This document shows, piece after piece, positions 1 to 6,599 of a stretch of 6,696 nucleotides of DNA. Made by a program: the position numbers and the translations under genes. Under the pieces are notes generated by a model that had not been told where the DNA came from, searched no databases, and saw only the letters and a list, made by a program, of their open reading frames with translations. Origin of the DNA: Clostridiales bacterium. GTDB taxonomy: Bacteria > Bacillota > Clostridia > Oscillospirales > Acutalibacteraceae. The first letter of the stretch is position 1. The number at the start of each line of letters is the position of its first letter. The stretch is taken from assembly GCA_021200075.1 (NCBI GenBank), contig JAJQGZ010000094.1:1-6696 (forward strand). Reading direction: 5' to 3'.

Positions 1-2
1 CA

Positions 3-71
3 GTATTAGTACATAATTCTGTCAATGGAAAATTTGTTACTTTGAAAGATTTGCCTCAGATTATTTTTTAA
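3..71 (+). CDS. C-terminal end of an upstream gene, possibly a polymorphic toxin (pretoxin-HINT tail)
   Basis: An open frame enters from the left edge and gives 22 residues before TAA at 69-71. It begins VLVHNS and ends LKDLPQIIF. A V-L-V-H-N motif is known at the end of pretoxin-HINT domains of RHS and other polymorphic toxins, where it marks the junction to a variable C-terminal toxin. If that holds here, only about 16 residues follow the junction, too few for a toxin domain, so the toxin would be missing or truncated. Seen directly: the open frame and motif. Inferred: the family. The fragment is short and the motif could be coincidental. Confidence 0.35.
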   Translation, partial: VLVHNSVNGKFVTLKDLPQIIF

Positions 72-121
72 ATGTATCTATCTGATTTTGTACAAAAATA
101 TATGCTCAATAAAAGAAAACG

Positions 122-145
122 CAACAACATGTCAACAACCGGTTG
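122..145. promoter_or_regulatory. Candidate operator: phased CAACAAC repeats and CAACCGGTTG palindrome
   Basis: CAACAAC occurs at 122-128 and again at 133-139, an offset of 11 bases or about one helical turn. The second copy runs into the perfect 10-base palindrome CAACCGGTTG at 136-145. The palindrome ends one base before the proposed -35 box of the regulator gene, where a bound repressor would block RNA polymerase. The XRE-type protein encoded just downstream is the natural candidate for binding, that is, autoregulation. The repeats are seen; the function is inferred. Confidence 0.4.
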
Positions 146-146
146 C

Positions 147-175
147 TTTACTTATTAATAATTATCTTATATAAT
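147..175 (+). promoter_or_regulatory. Sigma-A-like promoter for the XRE-methyltransferase gene
   Basis: The -35 box TTTACT (147-152) and -10 box TATAAT (170-175) are 17 bases apart, the ideal spacing. The -10 is a perfect consensus and the -35 matches TTGACA at four of six positions. Transcription would begin near 182. That argues against the ATG at 180 as the start codon and favours the ATG at 213, giving a leader of about 30 bases. Confidence 0.55.
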
Positions 176-200
176 TATAATGAAAATTATTATAATGAAA
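174..200. repeat. Tandem 12-base repeat with 15-base period in the leader
   Basis: ATTATAATGAAA occurs at 174-185 and again at 189-200. The duplication includes two in-frame ATG codons (180 and 195) ahead of the likely true start at 213. Neither has a Shine-Dalgarno sequence. It may be a slippage duplication of the -10 region. No function can be assigned. Confidence 0.5.
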
Positions 201-212
201 TCAGGCGATAAT

Positions 213-1214
213 ATGGAGATTAAGGATATACTGTATAATTTAAGAACAAGTAATAATCTCACACAAGATGAAATGGCTAAAAAGCTCTTTGTTACAAGGC
301 AGGCAGTATCCCACTGGGAGAATAGCAAAACAATTCCGAATATTGAAACGCTGAAGCTGATTTCCAATATCTTTGATATTTCAATCAACTCTATCATTAC
401 GGACAACAAATTGAATGATGTTCAGGATGACAAAATCAATTCCAACCGTTTTGTGGGTTTTGCGCAGTTATATGAAAACAGCAGACCGAGTATTCCTTAT
501 TATGCTTGCAATATACTGCCGAATTATCTTGAGCATAAACCTGAACAAATTGCTGACTTAGGCTGCGGTACAGATTTGTCAACTATGGCTTGGATTGGTA
601 AATACAACGGCATAATCGGAGTTGACCCGAATGAAGAAATGCTGTCAATCGCTAAGCAGAAAAGTGATAAGATTTCATTTATTAAAGCATGTTCAGATAA
701 CATACCTTTGCCTGATAATTCAACAGATATTGTTATCTGCTCGCAATCATTTCATTGGATGAATCCGACTGATACCTTGACAGAGGTTAACCGTATTCTG
801 AAACCAAACGGCATATTCGCAACAGTTGACTGCGATTGGCCGCCTGTATGCAATTTGGAAGCAGAATTAGCTTATTCTCAATTACTCAACAAAGTCAGAT
901 TTGTTGAACTTGAAAACAAGGATATTTACAAAACCTTTCAGCGTTGGAATAAAGATAAGCATTTGTAGAATATAAAACAAAGCGGTTATTTCAAATATGC
1001 AAGAGAAATTGTTTTTATGAATAAGGAAAAATATAATGCTGACAGGTTCATCGGCATTGCACTCAGTCAGGGCGGATTGCAGACAATGCTCAAAACACAA
1101 CCCTATTTAATTCAAAACGATATTGAATTGTTTGAGAAAAAGATAAAATCAATTTACGGTAACAATAAATTTGAAATCGGTTTTTGCTATCGTATGAGAA
1201 TTGGCGTAAAGTAA
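213..1214 (+). pseudogene. XRE-family regulator fused to a class I SAM-dependent methyltransferase, interrupted by TAG
   Basis: Residues 4-60 form an XRE/Cro helix-turn-helix (LTQDEMAKKLFVTRQAVSHWE), so the protein should bind DNA. Residues about 85-215 form a methyltransferase core: motif I at 115-124 (DLGCGTDLST), the acidic GVD loop at 136-138, and SQSFHWMNP at 178-186 as in type 11 methyltransferases. The substrate is unknown. A TAG at 966-968 stops translation after 251 residues. The same frame then continues for 82 residues to TAA at 1212-1214 with protein-like sequence (IKQSGYFKYAREIVFMNKE), so the intact protein was about 333 residues. GAG-to-TAG, Glu to stop, is the simplest origin. 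Motif I normally reads GCGTG; here the last Gly is Asp, probably GGT-to-GAT, which should impair SAM binding. I chose ATG 213, preceded by a weak AGGCG site, because upstream ATGs lie at or near the predicted transcription start. The DNA-binding half may still be made. Confidence 0.82.
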
Positions 1215-1274
1215 TTTGCTTGTCGTAATATCAAATTGGATTTGGTAAACTATATCGGCAGAAAGGATGATTAG

Positions 1275-1286
1275 TTTGCCGGCAAA
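1275..1286. promoter_or_regulatory. Perfect 12-base palindrome TTTGCCGGCAAA
   Basis: The palindrome lies in the 112-base gap between the methyltransferase and the first membrane protein, 40 bases before the latter's ATG. It is GC-rich in an otherwise AT-rich gap and resembles a dimer-binding operator. I found no well-spaced promoter next to it, so its role is open. The same stretch can be read as a 14-residue peptide from ATG 1267, but its AAAGG has no spacing to the ATG and I do not call it. Confidence 0.3.
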
Positions 1287-1326
1287 TAAAAAATTCAGCC
1301 AATCAGCCTAAGAGTGAGGTACAAAT

Positions 1327-1908
1327 ATGAAACACAAAAAGATAATTCCTGTTTTTGTTATAGCTATTATAATTATCGGTTTGGCAACAGCTTTTTATTT
1401 TAGTTGTAATTATACCGAAACAGGAATTGAAAAATACAACGAAAAAATCAGTGAAAACGAAGATTTAATTCATTTTTCATTAGATGAACTCGGCGACTAT
1501 GAGGAGATATATTTTCAGTCAAGCAAAAGAGGCGGAATTTTATTTTTTTCTTACTCAAGTATGCTTATCGCAACTTATAGTTCTGACAAGTTTCTTATAC
1601 AAAAAGACATTATTGACGGTTTAGAATACGAAGCCGAGCCGCTGCTTTTTGAAGAAACAAAATATACCCTGCCGGGAACGGAATTAGAAATCGGCGATTG
1701 GGATTTTAAAGTTCTTTGCGGCAAATCCGATAATTACACAATTCCTAAAAATATTGATATAATCGCAGTAAATGAAAAATCCGAAAAAATAGCATATCTA
1801 ACCTTTTACGATTAGGATATTGACTATTTATGCGAAGTAAATAAATCGGACGGTTATATGGAAAAATTTATTAAAAAGTATTTTAAATATGATTTCAATA
1901 AAGAGTGA
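1327..1908 (+). pseudogene. Membrane-anchored uncharacterised protein, interrupted late by TAG
   Basis: The start ATG has GAGG at 1316-1319, seven bases upstream. Residues about 5-26 form a hydrophobic helix after a lysine-rich start (KHKK), giving a single N-terminal membrane anchor or uncleaved signal. The Cys at residue 27 lacks a proper lipobox. The remainder, acidic and rich in Tyr, Phe and Ile, would lie outside the cytoplasm and looks beta-rich. A TAG at 1813-1815 falls after residue 162. The frame then continues with DIDYLCEVNKSDGYMEKFIKKYF to TGA at 1906-1908, giving 193 residues if read as one protein. The sense of that tail suggests a GAG-to-TAG change (FYD-E-DIDY). It resembles small uncharacterised membrane-anchored proteins of gut Clostridia, but I cannot name a family. 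The truncated 162-residue form might still fold. Confidence 0.72.
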
Positions 1909-2049
1909 ATATTTATCGCAACCGGCTATCGCAATTCGTGAAAAAGAAAATTTTAAAAATACCGTTTTTTAAAACAGATAATCATTTGTAAAGCTTTGCC
2001 TCGGCACTGCTTTTACTTACTATTCTTTTTAGCATAAGGAGGATTACCG

Positions 2050-2668
2050 ATGAATGATTTAACAGAACAAGTACTTGAAGCAATTATTACAGCGGCGGCA
2101 GCAATTTTTGCAGAAGAATTGATATGTTATCTTATAATAAAAAGGCAAAAAAAGCTAAGCGATTATAAAGAACAAAAAGCAAAAAAGCATTTTATCCGTA
2201 TTCATTTTATCTTTATCGGTCTAAAAAATATCTTTTTTCCGTTAAACCGATTATCGTTTTGATTGTGTTCATCACTGTTTTTTCACAATCGGGAAATCCT
2301 GTTTATTATGATTCAATGGGCAACCAATATAGTGATGCGGTAAAAGTATTGTTTTATGATGAAAGCTCAAACAGCTATACGGTAGATGAAGAAAGCTTAT
2401 ATTTTTTTTAGACAGCGATAAAAATATTATATACAGTAAATATGTTGATATTAACGGATTTGTCGGCGATGTCACAGAAGACGACCTATACTGCACCGAT
2501 ATGACTGGAGTATATTATACGGAAAACGGCGAAATTTTTATTGAAAACGACTGCGTTTACTGGGACGATGAAAAACAGCTTCACTATTCAAACGTATCTA
2601 ATAATGTTGTTGTAAGCGAATGTGAGTTTAATGTAGATACATCAAGCGGAAGCTGTACCATAAGTTAA
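2050..2668 (+). pseudogene. Uncharacterised membrane protein split by two homopolymer frameshifts
   Basis: The start is well supported: AAGGAGG at 2036-2042 sits seven bases before ATG. The first frame runs to residue 70, with a hydrophobic segment near residues 9-29 and then a Lys-rich stretch. At A6 (2223-2228) one missing A moves the reading to a frame giving KKYLFSVKPIIVLIVFITVF, a second membrane segment, then NPVYYDSMGNQYSDAVKVLF. At T8 (2402-2409) one missing T again shifts the frame, which continues FLDSDKNIIYSKYVDINGF to TAA at 2666-2668. The reconstructed protein is about 206 residues: two hydrophobic segments followed by an acidic, Tyr-rich, probably extracytoplasmic domain. No family is recognised. 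The 141 bases upstream (1909-2049) contain no gene I can support, only a repeated TATCGCAA. Confidence 0.62.
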
Positions 2669-2719
2669 ACGACAAATATTGATTAACCGACACAAAAATA
2701 AAATACAAACGGTAAATTT

Positions 2720-3235
2720 ATGATTAACTTAACTCACAAAAAATTCGACATAAATAAAAATTGGGGAAAATGCTGTATAGGCTTGGAAGAAGTCAATAAT
2801 AAAAACAGTTTTTATTGGCTTAATAAAAAGAATTATAAACTTATAGGCAATTATCACACTATGACCGACGAGCAAAAATTGGCTGTTGATTGTGATAATA
2901 AAAACATCTATATAGCTTTGCCGCAGTATGTTAATGATTCTCGTTATAAAGAATTGGTTGATGAACTTAATAATCCTAAAGTTACAGTATTTTTTAACGA
3001 AGCGAAAAATGAAGACGACGCACATTACAGATACAGATGTTTTATTGATTGGAACGGTTTGAATTTTTCCGAATAGTATAAGAATTATTTAACGGTTTCA
3101 AAAATTTTAATTGAATGGTGCGAAGAAAATGGGATTAAATATAAACACAAGCAGGAATCTCCGCCAAAAAATTATATATATGACGGCAGAGATTTAAGCC
3201 AAATAAATTGGGTGTTTTTAACCGAAGAATTATAG
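2720..3235 (+). pseudogene. Uncharacterised soluble protein, interrupted by TAG
   Basis: The product has no membrane segment or signal peptide. It is 118 residues to a TAG at 3074-3076, then in the same frame continues YKNYLTVSKILIEWCEENG and on to TAG at 3233-3235, 171 residues in all. The tail is protein-like (helical, then YDGRDLSQINWVFLTEEL), so the first TAG probably replaced a Glu codon. Recognisable features are only general: charged, rich in aromatic and Asn residues, with an NPKVTVFFNEAKNEDDAHYR segment. No clear Shine-Dalgarno sequence precedes ATG 2720, so the start is less certain. It lies 51 bases after the membrane protein and 27 bases before the radical SAM gene, in that gene's frame. 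I do not recognise the family. Confidence 0.65.
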
Positions 3236-3262
3236 CTTGAGCAAGGATTAAAGAAAAGAGAA

Positions 3263-4021
3263 ATGAATAAATATTTGAAAAATTTAAACAGAATTGAATT
3301 TGTGGTAACAACGGCGTGCAGCGGTAAATGCAAACATTGTTCACAGAGTGACCATATTTCAAACGACCGAATTGACGGTGATAAAGCCGAACAAGCAATT
3401 TATGATATTTGCAGTCATTATAAAATAGATTCGCTTATGACTTTCGGCGGCGAACCTTTGCTGTATCCGGAAGTGGTTTGCAAAATTCATTCTGCGGCAA
3501 GAAAAATGGATATACCTAAACGAGATTTGATAACAAACGGATATTTCAGCAAGGATATAAACAAAATAAAAGAGGTTGCGCATATGCTGAACGAAAGCGG
3601 AGTTAAAGCATTTGTCTTTCTGTTGACGCATTTCATCAGGAAACCATATCGATTGAATATGTTATGGAATTTGCCAAAACTGTTATTGATGAAAAAATTT
3701 CTATTCACACCCACCCTGCTTGGCTTATAAGCGCCGATGACGACAATCTGTATAATATAAAAACAAAAGATATACTGAAAAAAATTCAGCAAAATCGGCA
3801 TCGAGCAATCTGACGGAAATGTCATTTTTCCAAGCGAAAACGCTTTGAAATATTTAGGCGAATATTTTGATGAAAATACACAGTACAATAATCCGTATGA
3901 AAATAATCCGAAAGACATAAAAATAATTAGTTTTTCCGCTAACGGTGATGTCCTTAACGGCAACATAAATAAAAACTCAATATTGGAAATCATAAAATCC
4001 TATGATGTGAAACAACTGTAA
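3263..4021 (+). pseudogene. Radical SAM protein, broken by two frameshifts
   Basis: Residues 19-26 give the cluster motif C-x3-C-x2-C (CSGKCKHC), which holds the [4Fe-4S] cluster that cleaves S-adenosylmethionine. FGGEPLL at 61-67 is the SAM-binding GGEP motif, and DLITNGYF at 88-95 is the usual third strand. Near 3614-3616 a one-base loss shifts the frame; the continuation reads LSVDAFHQETISIEYVMEF, a typical radical SAM strand. At A7 (3778-3784) one extra A shifts it back; the rest reads FSKIGIEQSDGNVIFPSENA to TAA at 4019-4021. The corrected length is 252 residues, a core barrel with a short tail. I see no extra cysteine cluster of the SPASM type. The reaction is unknown, and no RiPP precursor is evident nearby. 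The upstream AAGAAAAGAG is a weak ribosome binding site. Confidence 0.88.
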
Positions 4022-4043
4022 AACAAATACTGCTTTCTCTACT

Positions 4044-4072
4044 TTGATGTAAAACAGATTACGGCATAAATT
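4044..4072 (+). promoter_or_regulatory. Possible promoter for the phosphorylase-SWIM gene pair
   Basis: TTGATG (4044-4049) and TAAATT (4067-4072) are 17 bases apart, each matching the sigma-A consensus at four of six positions. Transcription would begin near 4079, just ahead of the GGAGG at 4088. The position in the 77-base gap after the radical SAM gene fits an independent two-gene transcript. In such AT-rich DNA, matches this loose also arise by chance. Confidence 0.35.
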
Positions 4073-4098
4073 AAACAGCACTGAAATGGAGGTTAAAT

Positions 4099-4870
4099 AT
4101 GTTTAAAAATGATAATAACTCATCAAATCCTGTTATAACGGCTGAGGCACATATAGCGAGCGCTCATAAACCGCACAAAGAATTTAAACTTCCCAAAACC
4201 GCTGTAATATTTTTTATGAACAGTGCGGTTGAGTATTTAATTGAAAATTATAATTGCAAATTAATAAGTGAGAAATTTCCGAGATTTCTTAATTCCTGTC
4301 CGATTTATATCCAAGAGGACGAAAACTTCTGCTTTTTGCACGGCGGTCACGGCGCTCCACAAGCCGTTGACACCTTAGAAACTTTAAAGGCTTTCGGTGT
4401 TAAAAAAGTTATAAGCATAGGAATGTACGGCGCTTTCGGCACTGAGATTGACTGCGGAGATATTCTTGTACCGCACAAGGCTTTTGTGGAGGAGGGCACA
4501 TCGCTTCATTATTACAGCAAAATTAAATATTCGACACCCGATAATGAACTTTTTGACAAAGCTGTTAAATTCCTTTATGCAAAGGATTATCCAATCGTTT
4601 CAACCGATGCAATTTACAGACAGACATACAGCAAGGAATAAGAATGGAGAAAACTTGGTGCGGTCGGCGTTGATATGGAAACATCTGCTCTGCTGAGCGT
4701 AGGCAAATATCTCGGTATCAGCGTTGTAAGTATTCTTATAGCATCGGATAAGCACCCAATTTGCGAAAATGATAAAAAGTGGCATTGGAATTTAGAAAAA
4801 TCCGAGAGATACAATTTTTTTTGAGAAATGTTTGAGCTTTGTTAAAGAGGTGCAAAATGGAAACAATTGA
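4099..4870 (+). pseudogene. Nucleoside phosphorylase (PNP/UDP superfamily), broken by TAA and a frameshift
   Basis: This family splits nucleosides with phosphate into a free base and ribose-1-phosphate in cytoplasmic salvage. Seen in the sequence: HGGHGAPQAVDTLETL at 81-96, which matches the conserved glycine-rich phosphate region; GVKKVISIGMYGAFG at 100-114; and GVDMETSAL at 190-198, where Met-Glu contacts the ribose. SDKH at 216-219 occupies the base-binding loop. GGAGG at 4088-4092 supports the start. TAA at 4639-4641 interrupts codon 181, and the frame continues EWRKLGAVGVDMETSAL. At T8 (4815-4822) one extra T causes a premature TGA; removing it gives FFEKCLSFVKEVQNGNN and TGA at 4868-4870, 256 residues, the normal family length. 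The stop falls before the ribose-binding motif, so the truncated product should be inactive. Specificity (purine or uridine) cannot be read with certainty. Confidence 0.9.
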
Positions 4871-5591
4871 CGATATATTAAATTCCGTACCCGATAAAAT
4901 TTTTATGCGAGGCAGTGAATATTATCGCTCGGATAAAATTTTAGACATTCACTAAAACTGTAAAAGAAAATCTTTATAATATGTGCGAAACCGTTTACTC
5001 ATCAAAAAACGATAAAGACTGCAATGAATGTTTGAATATGCTATGTGCCGAAGCAGAAAACAATGCATATAAATATTGGCTTGACGAAAAAATTGAACTT
5101 ACTGAGATTGCATTAATTTTTTCGCAGTACAATCCCGATTCGATTTTGCGGCAATCAGACAAGCTAATCAATCTGTGCAAGGATGATCATAAACATTATC
5201 TTGACAATGCGGTTTTGCTCAAATATAAACTGCTAAGTAAAACCGAAAACCAAGATGAAGCCGATAAATTTTTGCTCAGCTATATTGACTGCGACGGCGT
5301 TCGTGAATATGCCGTTAAAAAATATATTAAAGAAAAAAGCTATGATAAGGCAGAAAAGCTGTGCCTTGACAAATTAAAAGAAAAAGATTCTTCTAAGCTT
5401 TGGGATGATTTGCTAAGTGAGATTTATGAAAAATCGGGGGGCAGATTGACAAACAGCTTGATATAGAACTGAAAGGGCTTTTAAACGGAAGAATGGAAGC
5501 GGTACAGACAGCGGATTTTTTTGAAAAAGAATATCCGAGAAAATCAGCTTTTTGTGATGAGATTGATAAAGTATCAAAGCGTTTTAAATAG
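4857..5591 (+). pseudogene. SWIM zinc-finger-type protein remnant with apparent internal deletion and a frameshift
   Basis: The ATG at 4857 overlaps the end of the phosphorylase by 14 bases and has AAAGAGG at 4844-4850, so the two genes were translationally coupled. The first 32 residues (IFMRGSEYYRSDKILDI) match the RG-x2-YY-x2-G/D-x-V/I start of SWIM-domain proteins. Then the frame stops at TAA 4953-4955. From about 4945 another frame is open with helical, TPR-like sequence (DKDCNECLNMLCAEAE and LYNMCETVYSSKN). At G6 (5436-5441) it shifts again, giving KQLDIELKGLL and ending FFEKEYPRKSAFCDEIDKV with TAG at 5589-5591. Endings like EYPRRxAFxDEL are usual in SWIM proteins. The CxC and CxH zinc ligands expected between the two parts are absent, as is much of the usual length of about 500 residues. 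I infer a deletion near 4945-4955. Family assignment is moderate. Confidence 0.6.
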
Positions 5592-5625
5592 AAATATGCT
5601 AGATATTTAAAAATCATACGCAAAA

Positions 5626-5654
5626 TTAACACTCCTTGTTTAATATCATATCAT
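5626..5654 (+). promoter_or_regulatory. Sigma-A-like promoter embedded in the hairpin before the dehydrogenase
   Basis: TTAACA (5626-5631) and TATCAT (5649-5654) are exactly 17 bases apart, each matching the consensus at five of six positions. The predicted start near 5661 lies immediately before the AAGGAGG at 5662-5668. The dehydrogenase would therefore have a leader of only about 15 bases, beginning at its ribosome binding site. Confidence 0.5.
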
Positions 5655-5674
5655 ATTAAATAAGGAGGTTTTTT
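5632..5674 (+). terminator. 15-bp hairpin with T6 tail overlapping the dehydrogenase ribosome binding site
   Basis: Bases 5632-5646 pair with 5653-5667 through a six-base loop (CATATC). There are 14 Watson-Crick pairs and one G-T wobble, three pairs being G-C. Six T follow at 5669-5674. This has the form of an intrinsic terminator for the upstream phosphorylase-SWIM transcript, whose last stop codon is 41 bases before the stem. The right arm contains AAGGAG, most of the Shine-Dalgarno sequence of the next gene, so folding would also hide it. The stem is AT-rich, so termination strength is uncertain. Confidence 0.6.
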
Positions 5675-5675
5675 G

Positions 5676-6577
5676 ATGGAATATAACGAAAAATCATTAA
5701 AGGCGGACAGCTGTAATCAGTTTCCTTTATCATTTTCGCCGCAGCACCAAAGCAATCAGCCGGGAGCGGAGTATTTAATGAATCCAAAACCTACGGCTGA
5801 ATGCTGCCGAAATCGGTACAAAAGACTTGAGGGCAAAACCGCATTGATAACCGGAAGAGACAGCAGTATAGGCAGAGCGGTTGCTTACAGCTTTGTACGG
5901 GAAGGCGCCGACACAGCGATAGTTTACTACGATGAGGAAACCGATGCTTGGGAAACAGCAAGGCATATAAAGGAACTCGGAGGAAAATGCCTGTTGATTA
6001 AAGGCGATTTAAACGACCCTGCATTTGCCGTAAAATGTGTAAAAGAAACCGTTAATTGCTTCGGGAAATTAGATGTTCTGGTAAATAATCACGCTGTTTA
6101 ATTTATTGAGCGGAGTATGCTTGACATTTCCGACGAGCAAATTTCATTCATCTTTCATAATAATGTTTTTTCATTTTTCTACTTAATAAAAGTGGCTTTG
6201 CCGTATTTAAAAAAAGCTCAAGCATAATAAATACAACATCGGTAACCGCATATCAGGAGAATAGGGATTTGATTGATTACAGCGCAACAAAGGGAGCGAT
6301 AGCGGCGCTGACCCGTTCCCTTTCGCAATCGCTTGCGGATAAAGGCATAAGAGTGGACGCTGTCGCACCGGAGCCTGTGTGGACGCCGCTGATACCGTCG
6401 TCATACTCCGCTAAAGAGGTGCAGGGCTTTGGCTCAAAGACATCAAAAGTTCCGATGATGCGTGCCGGTCAGCCGTGTGAAATTGCGCCGTGCTATGTAT
6501 TTTTAGCAAGCGAGGATTCAAGCTATATGACGGGTCAGGTGCTTCACCCGAACGGCGAAACAATAGTCGGCTCTTAA
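5676..6577 (+). pseudogene. NAD(P)-dependent short-chain dehydrogenase (general stress type), broken by TAA and a frameshift
   Basis: This Rossmann-fold reductase belongs to the group with an extended N-terminus, as in Bacillus YhdF/YhxC-like stress proteins: PQHQSNQPG at 22-30 and MNPKP at 35-39 are its hallmarks. Catalytic residues are present: Ser189 (NTTSVTAY), Tyr202 and Lys206 (YSATK). AAGGAGG at 5662-5668 selects ATG 5676. TAA at 6099-6101 interrupts codon 142, probably CAA-to-TAA, and the frame continues FIERSMLDISDEQ. Loss of one G at 6216 then shifts it; restoring it gives LKKGSSIINTTSVTAY and runs to TAA at 6575-6577, 300 residues, normal for the group. The cofactor loop TGGDSGIG reads TGRDSSIG, the APGP motif reads APEP, and the C-terminal NGGT reads NGET. 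All four Gly losses are explicable by G-to-A. The gene must be non-functional as written. The physiological substrate is unknown. Confidence 0.93.
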
Positions 6578-6599
6578 AATATTAAAAAAACAATATTTT
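6576..6599 (+). terminator. Weak AT-only hairpin after the dehydrogenase
   Basis: AAAATATT (6576-6583) and AATATTTT (6592-6599) are perfect inverted repeats with an eight-base loop, starting inside the stop codon. With no G-C pair and no clean T-run it would be a poor intrinsic terminator. I see no gene I can support between it and the window end. Confidence 0.2.

Noticed and set aside
180..212. ATG 180 or 195 as the start of the XRE-methyltransferase protein
   Set aside because: Both lie within the tandem repeat, lack a Shine-Dalgarno sequence, and the first is at or before the predicted transcription start; the helix-turn-helix begins right after ATG 213.
1914..1933. Repeated TATCGCAA as a possible CRISPR-like or att repeat
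   Set aside because: There are only two 8-base copies and no further units; chance or a small deletion scar.
1939..1992. Short frame from GTG 1939 (VKKKILKIPFFKTDNHL)
   Set aside because: It is 17 residues with no Shine-Dalgarno sequence and no homology I recognise; probably chance in AT-rich DNA.
2729..3025. Minus-strand open frame of 98 codons opposite the unknown protein
   Set aside because: Its composition (Ile/Phe-rich from AT-rich antisense codons) is that of a shadow, it has no ribosome binding site, and the + frame is better supported.
3487..3993. Minus-strand open frame of 168 codons opposite the radical SAM gene
   Set aside because: It is a shadow of the antisense strand; the + strand has clear radical SAM motifs across the same bases.
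3263..4021. Radical SAM gene as part of a RiPP biosynthesis cluster
   Set aside because: No precursor-like peptide, peptidase or transporter is present nearby, and no SPASM cysteines are visible in the C-terminal part.
4448..4696. Second + frame inside the nucleoside phosphorylase
   Set aside because: It overlaps the phosphorylase motifs in the wrong frame and has no family-like sequence.
966..6101. A variant genetic code in which TAA and TAG both mean Gln
   Set aside because: TAA and TAG also end proteins at natural family ends (6575-6577 and 5589-5591), and frameshifts unrelated to the code break the same genes. The genes have bacterial Shine-Dalgarno sequences.
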